DNA of 64,000 nt, taken from positions 1-64,000 of the forward strand of contig JAUICP010000009.1 in assembly GCA_030427805.1 (NCBI GenBank), written 5' to 3'. The first letter of the stretch is position 1; the number at the start of each line of letters is the position of its first letter. Both the position numbers and the translations under genes were made by a program. The notes below the pieces were generated by a model, which did no database searches, was not told where the DNA came from, and saw nothing but the letters and a program-made list of their open reading frames with translations. Positions 34,178-42,583 of the stretch are shown here, one piece after another. This DNA comes from Bdellovibrionia bacterium (GTDB lineage: Bacteria; Bdellovibrionota; Bdellovibrionia; Bdellovibrionales; JAGQZY01).

Positions 34178-36736
34178 TCAAGCCTCATCCACCAACTGAG
34201 TCAAGGCTGTCTGGCGCTTTCGATTGTCAATTTGTCTAACGGCGATACCAAGGGCCTTTCGACTGCCGACGAAAATGGCGAGCTTTTTTGCTCTTGTGAG
34301 TCCAGTGTAAATGAGGTTTCTAAAAAGCATATTGAAGTGTTGCCCAAGTACGGGAATGATCACCACTTCAAATTCGCTCCCTTGGGATTTGTGAATGGTG
34401 ACTCCGTAGGCCAATTGCAATTCACTCAGATCTTCCCTGTTGAAAGTGACACGTTTTTCTTCGCCTCCAGAAAAAAGAACTTCACAGGACAAGTCAGTGG
34501 GATCGATCGTGGTTATTCTTCCGATATCACCATTGAAGATCCCTAGATTGTAGTTGTTTCGGGTTTGGATGACACGATCACCTTCCCTCAGGAGTTTCTC
34601 ACCAATCTGGATTTGTCTTTTGTTTGGGTTGGCGGGATTGTTAGCCTCTTGTAAAGCTTTGTTCAGGTTCATTGTGCCCATTGATCCTCGAACTTGTGGG
34701 CTTAAAACTTGAATCTCCGGTTTTCTACCCATCCATTGAGCGATGGTTTTGGTGTAAAGCCTGATTGTTGTATCAACAGCGGTCAGTCCATATTTCAAAG
34801 AAGACCAGGGGTGAATGGACTTTAAAACCGATATCAATTGCTCCACTTCAGAATCAGCATTGGAAAGCTTGGTGAGATCTACAGATTTGAACTTCTCGGG
34901 TATAGAAATCACCGGCCTTTTGATCTCCTCTATACTGATATCACCAGGATGATAATCCTCATCGATCTCAACACCCTCACTTGTTTTCTGGAGTTTTCCA
35001 ATCCACTCGTCTTTGAGTTTGAGTAGACTTCCCTCGGCTCCCTCTTCAAGGTTCGAAACAGTGTAGTGAACTCTTTTGATAAATTTTAACTGTTCGACCG
35101 TCGCCTCGTCGGCATCAACAAAAAGGCAGTCGATACCTTCAGAAAACGCTTTGGGATTTTTCATTGGAGATATGATTTTTGGAAGCTTTCCTGAATTGAT
35201 CTCATGAGCAAAGCGAATGATAGAGGAAGCTTGGGCTTGCCTAAAGACTTTGGTGAGCCGAAAGCGAGGGACATTATCTGTTTGAAGAAGATCAGATAGA
35301 ACATTACCAGCCCCAACAGCTGGAAGCTGATCTGGATCTCCGATAAATAGGATCTGAGCGTGAGATGGAACGGCCTTAAGAAGGCTTGATGCCAAAGTGA
35401 TATCGAGCATTGAGACTTCATCAAGGATCAGAAAATCAGTTTCAATGGGATTTTCCTCATTAAATTTAAACCCTCCAGTGTCGGGAGCCCACTCAAGAAG
35501 TCGGTGTATTGTTTTGGCTTCAAGGCCAATAACCTCACTCATTCTTTGGGACGCTCGACCCGTGGGAGCGGCGAGAGTGACCATTAGCCCCATCGCTCGC
35601 AAAAGCTTTACTAAGACCTCCGTGCAAGTGGTTTTACCACACCCAGGTCCACCTGTGAGAATTGAAAAAGGTTTCGAGGGAACTTCACAAACGGCTTGGT
35701 TTTGCTCGTCGCTGAGTTGGATGTTTTTGGCCTCACAGTATCTTGCAACCCAGGAATCAATTCTTTTCTGGTCGACAGAAACAGATCTTGCAAGTGAGCT
35801 TTTGACCAAGTTCGCAACAGTTTCTTCATCGTAGTAAAGGCTTTTTGAATAATAACAATCTTCAATCTCACCGCTATTGATTTCGAGTTTTCTGACTCGA
35901 ACTTGGTTGGTCTTGAGGAGTTTATCTAAAACCTCTATGAGAGTGTCTGGCTCCATTTTCTCATCAAGAAGCTCAAGAGTTTTGCCAATAATTTGGCCTT
36001 GGCTTAAAAAGCAGTGGCCCTCGTCACGACTGGCTGAAAGCACATGCTTAATGCCCGCTTCAATTCGGGGGTGACCAGTTCTCGAAAATCCCATGGACAG
36101 AGCGATTCGGTCGGCTGAGAAAAAGCCAATCCCATAAATGTCGTGGGCCAACCGGTAAGGGTTTTGAGAAACCATAGTGATGGCCTCATCACCGTAGGTT
36201 TTGTAGATTTTAGTAGCAAACAGAGTACTGATGCCATGACCTTGGAGAAAAATCATCACATCTCTAATGGATTTGTGCTCATCCCAAGAGTGTTTGATTT
36301 TTTCGAGCTTTTTATCCGCAATTCCAGGAACGTCAGTGAGCTCGTCGATGGATTCTTCAAAAATCTCTAAAGTTCTGTCTTTAAAATGTCGGACAATCTT
36401 TTTTGCGGTAGCCGGACCTACTCCAGCAATAAGACCTGAGCCCAAATACTTTTCTAAGGCAGCGGCAGAGGCTGGCTTCTTTTCAATAGAGCGTGAGGCC
36501 TTGAACTGCTCACCATGTTTTGAGTGATGGGTCCAAGAGCCCCAAAACTCCATAGTGGCTCCAGCATAAACCTTGGCTTGATGGATTACGACAGTCGCCA
36601 AACGGCTTGGATCCTTGAACGACGAAACTTTGAGAACGGACCAGCCGTTTTGCTCATTATGGTAGGTAATCCGTTCAACGATTCCATTGAGTCTTTCTAA
36701 ATTTTGGTTCTGCATGTCAGCATACATCAGGTGCAA
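34178..36736 (-). CDS. RecD2-like DNA helicase
   Basis: This 852-residue protein has the RecD2 (YrrC) layout: an N-terminal OB-like domain (LNGIVERITYHNEQNGWSVLKV), helix-hairpin-helix repeats (LIAGVGPATAKKIVRHF, LTDVPGIADKKLEKI), then SF1 helicase motifs with Walker A ILTGGPGCGKTTCTEVL and motif II FLILDEVSML. It ends with ELQLAYGVTIHKSQGSEFEVVIIP and LIYTGLTRAKKLAIFVGSR. RecD2 enzymes move 5' to 3' on single-stranded DNA without RecBC. In a conjugative element it may process transferred or replicating DNA. About 130 extra residues lie between motifs in the C-terminal half. The start may be Met at 36715 instead. Confidence 0.85.
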   Translation of the reverse strand: MHLMYADMQNQNLERLNGIVERITYHNEQNGWSVLKVSSFKDPSRLATVVIHQAKVYAGATMEFWGSWTHHSKHGEQFKASRSIEKKPASAAALEKYLGSGLIAGVGPATAKKIVRHFKDRTLEIFEESIDELTDVPGIADKKLEKIKHSWDEHKSIRDVMIFLQGHGISTLFATKIYKTYGDEAITMVSQNPYRLAHDIYGIGFFSADRIALSMGFSRTGHPRIEAGIKHVLSASRDEGHCFLSQGQIIGKTLELLDEKMEPDTLIEVLDKLLKTNQVRVRKLEINSGEIEDCYYSKSLYYDEETVANLVKSSLARSVSVDQKRIDSWVARYCEAKNIQLSDEQNQAVCEVPSKPFSILTGGPGCGKTTCTEVLVKLLRAMGLMVTLAAPTGRASQRMSEVIGLEAKTIHRLLEWAPDTGGFKFNEENPIETDFLILDEVSMLDITLASSLLKAVPSHAQILFIGDPDQLPAVGAGNVLSDLLQTDNVPRFRLTKVFRQAQASSIIRFAHEINSGKLPKIISPMKNPKAFSEGIDCLFVDADEATVEQLKFIKRVHYTVSNLEEGAEGSLLKLKDEWIGKLQKTSEGVEIDEDYHPGDISIEEIKRPVISIPEKFKSVDLTKLSNADSEVEQLISVLKSIHPWSSLKYGLTAVDTTIRLYTKTIAQWMGRKPEIQVLSPQVRGSMGTMNLNKALQEANNPANPNKRQIQIGEKLLREGDRVIQTRNNYNLGIFNGDIGRITTIDPTDLSCEVLFSGGEEKRVTFNREDLSELQLAYGVTIHKSQGSEFEVVIIPVLGQHFNMLFRNLIYTGLTRAKKLAIFVGSRKALGIAVRQIDNRKRQTALTQLVDEA

Positions 36737-36805
36737 TATTCGTACATCTTGGCCAGTGTGTCTAGGGCTGACTCGGGAGATACGTGGCCGGTAGGTCGTT
36801 CAACC

Positions 36806-37443
36806 TCAACTGGCCATAGACTCTTCTAGAGACTCGAGAGTTCTGCGGTTGAGATCCAAATCGACGTAGTTAGAATACTTTGCTGCCATGGCTGATGAAG
36901 CATGACCCGTGATTGATTTAGCGGCATCTAAAGACCCTGATACTCGTCTTGCCATTTGGGCCGCAGCATATCGAATCTGGTGAGTCCCTGAGAATTTATC
37001 CGCGAGACCGGAGGCTTTCCAGGCCCTATTGTAGTTCTCGTTGATTTGATTGTAGCGAAGAGGGTTTCCGTTTCGCTGAAAGACAAATTCTGTAGTGTTT
37101 CGAGGATCATTCATTCTGCGCTCAAGAATCTCTGCCATTGTAGTGTTGATAAACACCGCCCGTTCACAACCATTTTTAGGTACAGACTTGATCTGGGGTT
37201 TATTGCCGATCCAAACGATCACTTCTTTGATCCTCAAGAACTTACGATCAAGATCAATATTTTTCTTCTGTAGACCTGCAATTTCACCCACACGTCCAGC
37301 GCAATAGAATTGTAGAGTGACGAAGTCTTGAAAGTCAGGCTTAAGTGCTTGGTGGAAGAGCTTATACTCATCAGCTGAAATCTGCCGCTCCCTGGGAGTG
37401 ATTTCGTCGATAATCCCAAGCTTGATGTGATGCCTGCGTACTG
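36806..37443 (-). pseudogene. C-terminal part of a tyrosine integrase, split by an IS
   Basis: This segment encodes the catalytic domain of a tyrosine recombinase: first Arg in FYCAGRVGEIAGLQKKNIDL, the HxxR box in GTHQIRYAAAQMARR, and GHASSAMAAKYSNYVDLD with the candidate nucleophilic Tyr. The open frame continues to 37519, but those codons belong to the insertion sequence. Joining 38896 to 37443 restores one continuous frame with the N-terminal part, reading DFQFRNPVRRHH across the joint, 352 residues in total. The intact enzyme would have been the expected integrase for a tRNA 3' end. Confidence 0.9.
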
Positions 37444-37525
37444 GGTTTCGGGGCCGCGTCCCGGTGTTGGTGGAAAAAGGAGTTGGGATTTTTCCGCCAC
37501 GAGAGCTTGTTAGATTCAAATATTT

Positions 37526-38791
37526 TTACGCAGCATAAAGGTCAAGCATTAGCTGTTTAATCATCGACTCTTTCTCCTCTCTGAGCTTCTTCCAAATATT
37601 TTTTGTAAAAACATCCACTTTGAAGTTTCTCTGAGTCTCAGCGTATTTTGACGAGAGTTTGTAAATCAACGATAAACAGCCGAGCTCATCTGGGTGTCTG
37701 CCGATGACTTTCAGCCTTCGCTTAATCTCTTTGTTGAGCCTTTCCAGTTTGTTCGATGTCCTCATCCGCTTCCAGTGGTGAGACGGAAAAATATAAAACG
37801 TAAGGCACTGATCGAGGTCATCCAGCAAACACTTCGTTGCCGTTTGATATTTTTTGCCGAAGTCTTTTTTGAACTGAGCTACAAACTGCTGGGCTTGAGC
37901 CAGAGACGTCGCACCATAAAAGATCTTCTTCAGTTGTTTTTTCACTGGCTCCTGTTCAGTCGCAGGAACGTACTCGAGAACATTCGCCTCTTTGTGTTTC
38001 ACACACCTCTGGCGGTAGCTCGTAGGGAAGTTTGAGTCGATCGAGTTAATCAATGACTGGTTGCCATCAGAGCAGACCAGCAGTGGATCCTCAAGGCCTC
38101 TATTCTTAAGATCCTCAACGAAGTTCCCCCAACTCCGGTTGCTCTCGGCGTTGGCAAGACCGACTGAGAACAGCTCTGTAGAGCCGTCTTGAAGGATCCC
38201 GTAGGCAATGAGAACTGCATCTTTTCCCTTGCCACCCAGTCTCATGCCGATGCGAACGGCATCAAGAAACAAATAAGCGACTTTGTACTCCGATAGGTCT
38301 CGTTTTTTCCAATCCTCGAACTCGTCGCGAAGTCTTTTGGTGATCCTAGAAACAGTCGACTTGCTCATCCGAACTTTCTTGCCCGTCACAGCCTTCAGAG
38401 AGTCCTTCACTTTTCTTGTCGACACTCCATTGACGTACATGTCGGTAACGGCTTCTGCGAACTCTTCAGGGCGCCTCATGTGAGGCTGGTGGAACTGGGA
38501 TTTAAAATCAGACCCAGTCACCTTCGGCCGATCGTACTCTACGGCACCTATCGGTGTATCGAGCCGGGTTTTCTGGGTGCCGTTGCGGTAACCTGGGGCT
38601 TCGCCTCCTCGTTGGTATCTGGATCTTCCAAGGTGCTCATTGATCTCGGCTGTGATCGCCTGTTTTAACAGCAGACCACTTCCATGTTGAAGCAGGCTCA
38701 TCAAACTCATGCCCTGCAGCTCCAATTGGCTGAGATCGATTTGCGTATGTGATTGAAGTTGGTTTAGTGTACTTTCTGACTCTTGAGTCAT
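37526..38791 (-). CDS. IS256-family (Mutator-like) DDE transposase
   Basis: This 421-residue protein has catalytic residues in the expected context: first Asp in VAYLFLDAVRIGMR, second Asp in LLVCSDGNQSLINS, and Glu in TSNKLERLNKEIKRR. A helical insertion lies between the second Asp and the Glu, with the CxxH feature RCVKHKE. The length matches the family and no frameshift is seen. It starts at ATG 38791 with AAGGAGG upstream; that ribosome-binding site can be hidden in a hairpin (see separate entry). Confidence 0.95.
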   Translation of the reverse strand: MTQESESTLNQLQSHTQIDLSQLELQGMSLMSLLQHGSGLLLKQAITAEINEHLGRSRYQRGGEAPGYRNGTQKTRLDTPIGAVEYDRPKVTGSDFKSQFHQPHMRRPEEFAEAVTDMYVNGVSTRKVKDSLKAVTGKKVRMSKSTVSRITKRLRDEFEDWKKRDLSEYKVAYLFLDAVRIGMRLGGKGKDAVLIAYGILQDGSTELFSVGLANAESNRSWGNFVEDLKNRGLEDPLLVCSDGNQSLINSIDSNFPTSYRQRCVKHKEANVLEYVPATEQEPVKKQLKKIFYGATSLAQAQQFVAQFKKDFGKKYQTATKCLLDDLDQCLTFYIFPSHHWKRMRTSNKLERLNKEIKRRLKVIGRHPDELGCLSLIYKLSSKYAETQRNFKVDVFTKNIWKKLREEKESMIKQLMLDLYAA

Positions 38792-38854
38792 AGGGATTTT
38801 CCTCCTTATATTAGATGGTTGTTTCGCAAACTCTCATCTTGGAGAAAATCCCTA
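38791..38854 (-). promoter_or_regulatory. Leader hairpin covering the transposase ribosome-binding site
   Basis: In the transposase leader the 14-nt stretch TAGGGATTTTCTCC (minus strand, 38854-38841) is complementary to GGAGGAAAATCCCTA (38805-38791) with one bulge. The second arm contains the GGAGG ribosome-binding site and the first base of the start codon. A transcript that enters from outside the IS would fold this way and block translation, a known way for insertion sequences to limit transposition. Confidence 0.6.
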
Positions 38855-38895
38855 TTTTTTTCTACTCAAATTTCCACCAGACATGGGACGCGGCC

Positions 38896-39316
38896 GGTTT
38901 CGGAACTGAAAGTCGATATGATCGATGTACCAGTTAAAAATTGAAATCAAATCTTTGACCTGCTTGTCGAAGTTCTTCTTACCCGAATCTTTGTAAAACT
39001 GTCTCTCTTTTGAAAAGAGAATGAACTCTGAAATCAAGGCTGGTGTCATGAAGCACATTTTTATGTCATACAATGGGATCAGAAAGTTTTCGCATCTTTT
39101 TACTTTTGAGACCTTGGATGATTCACTTAAGGTGATCAAGTGGGTGTCCTTGTACTTCTGATAGACATCGTGAAAGTGTATTTTTCTATTCTCTCCGTTG
39201 GTCGGTTCGGTTGCGAACATTGAGGTGAACGAGGTGGTTGACGGGATATTTTTTGATTTTAAATGGGCCTTGAACTCTGCTGAAAGAGAACAAGGCTGAG
39301 TGTTGTTTTGAAACAT
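38896..39316 (-). pseudogene. N-terminal part of the split tyrosine integrase
   Basis: ATG at 39316 follows AGGAG by 6 nt. The 140 residues contain a core-binding (SAM-like) domain: FHDVYQKYKDTHLITLSESS, KVSKVKRCENFLIPLYDIKM and LISIFNWYIDHIDFQFRN, where the IS interrupts. Past the joint the frame reads about 14 IS-encoded residues and stops at 38852. Without the catalytic part the product should not recombine DNA. Confidence 0.88.
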
Positions 39317-39389
39317 TGAAAGCTCCTGTGATTGAAAGTTGATATGACTTCCCAAAGCTTCCCGACATCTTAAAAAGCGAGCCCCCTTT

Positions 39390-39563
39390 TTAGAAAGGCA
39401 GGCGGCATGAGCAGAGTTTCTGCGCGAAAGGCTCCGATTTTGAAAGGCCTTTGTCGATACGTTTGACGGCGGTTTTTTCGATTTCGAAAAATAGGCTTTT
39501 CACGGCGTAACCGGACCCAAAAGCAAACATGGCTACAATGATTGAGTTGACGATAATATGCAT
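39390..39563 (-). CDS. Small membrane protein coupled to the HTH gene
   Basis: This 57-codon frame starts at an ATG that overlaps the stop of the upstream gene by one base (TAATG), with GGGGGAAGT just before it. The product has one N-terminal hydrophobic segment (IIVNSIIVAMFAFGSGYAV) and a polar, basic tail with two cysteines (KLCSCRLPF). It is likely an inner-membrane protein of unknown role. Overlapping frames on the same strand do not have this coupling. Confidence 0.55.
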   Translation of the reverse strand: MHIIVNSIIVAMFAFGSGYAVKSLFFEIEKTAVKRIDKGLSKSEPFAQKLCSCRLPF

Positions 39564-40024
39564 TACTTCCCCCTTGGTGGACGTTTTGGTTGATAAACAG
39601 ATTCACGCTTTAAAATTGCTGTTACGACAGAGTGGTCCCATTTCTTACCCCGTTTTTTGGTGGGCACCTTCATTTGAGTGAGAACGCGAGCAATTGCAGT
39701 TACGGACAGTCCCTCCCTGGTGTACATATCGATGATGGCCTTTTTGATACTGGCTTCGGTCTTGTGCTCCAGAACCTTGCCGGACTTGAGCTTTTCGCCG
39801 AAGCTTAGGTTGGTTTTGCTACGGCATTTCATAACCTCGGTTTTGCGGATTCCAAACTGCTTGAGGTACTTCTTGATAACCGTCTCACCACACCCATGGA
39901 GGACACCCATTTGTTTGACTGTGAGGCCATTTTCGATGTAATTTTGGTGGAGAACAATGGGGTTTTTGTAGTCAGGAACTCTGGAAAGTTTAACAATTTC
40001 GGCTGCATAGGCGATGGAGGACAA
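39563..40024 (-). CDS. HTH protein with recombinase-domain-like C-terminus
   Basis: This 153-residue protein starts with TTG at 40024, 7 nt after AAAGG. A helix-turn-helix (YIENGLTVKQMGVLHGCGETVIKKYLKQFGIRK) is followed by a second DNA-binding-like unit (AIIDMYTREGLSVTAIARVLTQMKVPTKKRG then KKWDHSVVTAILKRESVYQ). The second unit resembles the helix pattern of the serine-recombinase 'Recombinase' domain. No catalytic domain is present. It lies nearest the right attachment site, where excision factors often lie, so a directionality or control role is plausible but unproven. Confidence 0.65.
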   Translation of the reverse strand: MSSIAYAAEIVKLSRVPDYKNPIVLHQNYIENGLTVKQMGVLHGCGETVIKKYLKQFGIRKTEVMKCRSKTNLSFGEKLKSGKVLEHKTEASIKKAIIDMYTREGLSVTAIARVLTQMKVPTKKRGKKWDHSVVTAILKRESVYQPKRPPRGK

Positions 40025-40052
40025 AGAGTGGCCTTTAGTCGTGTAAGGTCGA

Positions 40053-40175
40053 CCAATTCTCTTATCCGCTTCAAATACTTTGTTATCTTCGTAATCTCGT
40101 CGCTGCGACGTATTTCAATACGACTCGCTCCTCAATCACTCGATGCCGCGTCTTTGAAGCGGATAAGAGAATTGG
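40053..40175. repeat. Perfect 23-bp inverted repeat beside the right end
   Basis: The arms at 40053-40075 (CCAATTCTCTTATCCGCTTC and three more bases) and 40153-40175 are perfect reverse complements, separated by 77 bp. The spacer itself holds smaller hairpins such as CGTATTTCAATACG. The repeat lies between the HTH gene and the right attachment site. It could be recombinase arm sites, a cruciform such as a transfer origin, or a mobile repeat. Confidence 0.8.
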
Positions 40176-40202
40176 TTTGCTTGGCGGAACTTGAGGTTGA
40201 GC

Positions 40203-40275
40203 GTTTTGCTGAGCAAAACTACGCTGGTTCACGAGCTGGAGAGCTCGCAGGCAGGATGCCGAGGAGCGAGGCTCC
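40203..40275. repeat. Array of four hairpins next to the right attachment site
   Basis: Four inverted repeats follow each other within 73 bp: GTTTTGCT-G-AGCAAAAC (40203-40219), CGAGCT-GGAG-AGCTCG (40232-40247), GGCA-GGA-TGCC (40250-40260) and GGAGC-GAG-GCTCC (40263-40275). The last ends 7 bp before the attachment core. The region is non-coding as far as I can tell. From 40176 to 40429 no gene other than the shadow of these repeats is supported. Confidence 0.75.
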
Positions 40276-40282
40276 AGCGAGA

Positions 40283-40300
40283 CAGTCGGGCCGACCATTT
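40283..40300 (+). repeat. Right attachment repeat (attR core)
   Basis: This is the second copy of CAGTCGGGCCGACCATTT, identical to 7138-7155. It carries only the last 15 nt of a tRNA-Pro, so no second tRNA is formed. Sequence right of it is ordinary chromosome, and sequence left of it is the hairpin array of the element. Confidence 0.9.
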
Positions 40301-40429
40301 TAACTACAGATCTACTTCGTTTCTTGAAAACTCTATTCGCTCGGATTCGGTCACCTACCTTTTGTAGGCTCCCTTCATCTCTCTCTCATAGATTTCCAAG
40401 AAACTCGTATCTCTTTGTGAAAATTGGTC

Positions 40430-41231
40430 TCACTTTGGCGAATCTTGTTTCGCTCGGACTTTAAGGCCCTCCGAGACTTGGAAATTATCAAATCGGGCGT
40501 GAACATTGAGGTAGTTACCATCTTTATCTTTAGGTGCATCTCTGAGGCTGCCCCCGCCATGGAAAGTAGAGAAAAGGAACTTGGAAATTCTGTGATCTTT
40601 TTTCTTGCCACTCCAAAACCTTAGATTTTTATGATGAACGAGTAGCTTTCCGTCGACATAAACTCTCGCTTCGCCATCGGACTTATTTGCAGATGAATTA
40701 AGCTGTGTGTAAAGCGTGACCGAGTAATACCGTCCCTTTTTAAATTGAAACTGATCATTGGATTGAGAAGCTCCCCAGCGATGAGCTCGATCTTGAGTGT
40801 AGAGAAGCGTAGAAATTCTGCCGTTTTTTTTTGAAGCCCACTCGAGATGACCAATTATAAGGAGCAAGCGGCTGGCCTGCTCGAACATTGTGGTCTGTTC
40901 CCACTCCATGCATTTTCCCCCCTAACATAAATTGGAAATCTTCGAGGAAATACACATCATAGGAAAGGCTTGCTTTAGTAACCTTGCGGGAGAGGTTGAA
41001 AAAGCCCTTTACTCTAATACTTCCTTTAAAAATTGAAATGTACATGAGTTGGAGTGCTTTAGAATTTTTGACACCAGCATTTTCTACGATACTTACTTCG
41101 TGCCCGTGGGATACGAGGTCGTTAAAAATGATGGACGACTCACCAGTTTCGAAGTCATCAAAGAAGAGAGTCTCTGAGAATGATAGGGCTGGCCAGCAGA
41201 TAATCAGTGCGAGAATGATGTGTTTTCCCAT
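40430..41231 (-). pseudogene. Polysaccharide-lyase-like secreted protein, frameshifted
   Basis: Two overlapping frames (41231 to 40755, and 40909 to 40430) join into one protein of about 266 residues with a signal peptide (MGKHIILALIICWPALS). The pattern SYDVYFLEDFQFMLGGKMHG, FQFKKGRYYSVTLYTQLNSS, ARVYVDGKLLVH and KFLFSTFHGGG is that of PL14-type alginate/polysaccharide lyases. The frames part at a run of nine A on the minus strand (40824-40832); eight A would give one frame (FKKNGRIS). This may be a real or reversible loss of function or an assembly error. It is the first chromosomal gene beyond the element. Confidence 0.7.
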
Positions 41232-41299
41232 AATGTTCCTATGCTGAGGGATTTCTTCAACATAGTGAATTGAAGGGCAGTGTAAAGCAAATCGTTTCG

Positions 41300-42454
41300 C
41301 TATTTTTTTCTTGAGAAAAGAACCTCGAAAGAATTGGATAGGTACTTATCCTTTTTTAAATAACGTTCCACTGTCTTTCCGTCATGGGGGTAACTTCCCG
41401 GCATCCAAAAATTCCAGCCGTCAGCGACATAACGAGGATCTGCGTAATAGACAAGTCCTCCCTTTCTGTGTCCAGCTGCTGAAATATCTGGTAGTTGAGC
41501 CTTCATATTGGGCTCGATGGCGGGCGGTGGATTTGGGGTTCCGGTATCTTTTAGCACAGCATAGGGGCGAGGCTGGGATGCTTGTAAAGCATCGAGATGC
41601 TCTATACCAAAGAAATCGAAAAGAAAGGGTTTGGCATACCTAAAGTCGGCGCCCTGCTCTGGATAAAAATGGAGGCCTACGTATTCAGTTAAACCATCTT
41701 TTTCGAGATGTTTTCCAAAATGTTCACCGTCTTTTTTGTCATTAAAATAAACAATGGTCAGTGAGTGTCCAAAAAACCGATGTTGAGCGACATCGTTTTT
41801 CGGATACTTCGTTTCGAAGGCTTTTAAATGTTCTTCAAAACGGTTCTCCTTTATTGCATTCAGAAGGCCAAGAGTAACCTCTTTAAAACCTTCCTTTTCC
41901 TCTTTCGAAATAAAAGTACCGCGGTCTTTATTGATCTGGTACTTCCATCGCGCAGGGTTGGTCCGGCCGTCAGTGCCATTCACCTTACGGTACTCCTCTT
42001 GATCGGGATAGCTGAGAGACCTGTAAAAACCATCGCCTAATTTTTCAGCCACCCTGTACTGTGGGAGGTAGGCGTAGGAGGTTTCGTTAATTTTGATACC
42101 GGGAGGCATTTCAGGAACAGGTATCACAGCAGCGTCCGCCTCAATCGAGACTTCGTTGAGTATTCTTTCGCCATCGGCTTGTGTGATCGATAGTTGAAGA
42201 TTGAGGCCATTAATGTATTTAATAATGGAGCCATCCGTGGAAAATATTTCTTTAAAAGGAACTTCAGATTCCTTTTCTAATTGGTCCATATCCACCGGAA
42301 AGGTCTCGATTCTATTTAAGTACGAAACAAGGGCCTTAAGTTGCTCCTGACTCACTTCTGACTTTTTCACATTCATCTTTGATCCTTTTGATTCTGACTC
42401 ACAAGCGGTATTGGAGATGGATAGAAATAAAAATGCGACTAAAATGCTCTTCAC
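41300..42454 (-). CDS. Uncharacterised lipoprotein
   Basis: The start is GTG at 42454 with AGGAG 5 nt upstream; the product has 384 residues. It has a lipoprotein signal (AFLFLSISNTAC, Cys18) and a coiled segment (SQEQLKALVSYLNRIETFP). The folded domain is unrecognised and rich in aromatic residues (RVAEKLGDGFYRSLSYPDQ, LFDFFGIEHLDALQAS, VADGWNFWMPGSYPHDG). It is probably exported to the outer membrane. Function is unknown. Confidence 0.7.
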   Translation of the reverse strand: MKSILVAFLFLSISNTACESESKGSKMNVKKSEVSQEQLKALVSYLNRIETFPVDMDQLEKESEVPFKEIFSTDGSIIKYINGLNLQLSITQADGERILNEVSIEADAAVIPVPEMPPGIKINETSYAYLPQYRVAEKLGDGFYRSLSYPDQEEYRKVNGTDGRTNPARWKYQINKDRGTFISKEEKEGFKEVTLGLLNAIKENRFEEHLKAFETKYPKNDVAQHRFFGHSLTIVYFNDKKDGEHFGKHLEKDGLTEYVGLHFYPEQGADFRYAKPFLFDFFGIEHLDALQASQPRPYAVLKDTGTPNPPPAIEPNMKAQLPDISAAGHRKGGLVYYADPRYVADGWNFWMPGSYPHDGKTVERYLKKDKYLSNSFEVLFSRKK

Positions 42455-42583
42455 CGATGCTCCTAAATATTGATTTACTAAACATTATCAGAAGTCAGGG
42501 AATTTAAAAATCAGGGTTTGTTGTGGAACTTGGCCAAGATCCAGGAGTTTTGTCTTTTCGATTGGAATGCTGGGTTTACTTTT

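Larger units (their letters stand above)
37452..38895 (-). mobile_element. IS256-family insertion sequence, complete
   Basis: This 1444-bp element has terminal inverted repeats that start GGCCGCGTCCC at both ends and continue with five central mismatches and then TGGTGGAAA. An 8-bp target duplication, GGTTTCGG, flanks it at 37444-37451 and 38896-38903, as usual for IS256. Removing the element and one copy of the duplication repairs the integrase frame exactly. One full-length transposase gene is present. A further inner repeat begins GGGATTTT at each end. The sharp duplication and intact transposase suggest recent insertion. Confidence 0.93.
7138..40300. mobile_element. Integrative and conjugative element in tRNA-Pro
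   Basis: Identical 18-bp direct repeats, CAGTCGGGCCGACCATTT, mark the left end in the 3' end of tRNA-Pro (7138-7155) and the right end (40283-40300). Between them lie genes typical of a conjugative element: a large serine recombinase, a tyrosine integrase (disrupted), a VirB2-VirB10 type IV secretion set, an FtsK-like ATPase, a RecD2-like helicase, small regulators and surface-protein cargo. The length is about 33.1 kb. I see no VirD2/TraI-type relaxase and no VirB11 ATPase. The boundaries are seen directly; the ability to transfer is inferred. Confidence 0.88.

Noticed and set aside
34178-36736. RecD2-like gene as part of an anti-phage defence system
   Set aside because: No defence partner is next to it and the element context explains it better as a DNA-processing helicase.
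37485-38852. Inner GGGATTTT repeats as the ends of the insertion sequence
   Set aside because: No target duplication flanks them. The outer GGCCGCGTCCC repeats have an exact 8-bp duplication and their removal repairs the integrase.
39370-39606. Alternative frame over the small membrane-protein gene
   Set aside because: It lacks coupling and ribosome-binding site; the TAATG-coupled frame at 39390-39563 is better supported.
40053-40275. Retron-like or CRISPR-like structure
   Set aside because: No reverse transcriptase or Cas gene is near, and the repeats are inverted hairpins rather than regularly spaced direct repeats.
39896-40303. Plus-strand open frame ending at the right attachment repeat
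   Set aside because: It is antisense to the HTH gene and then translates the inverted repeats and hairpins; no start signal is seen.
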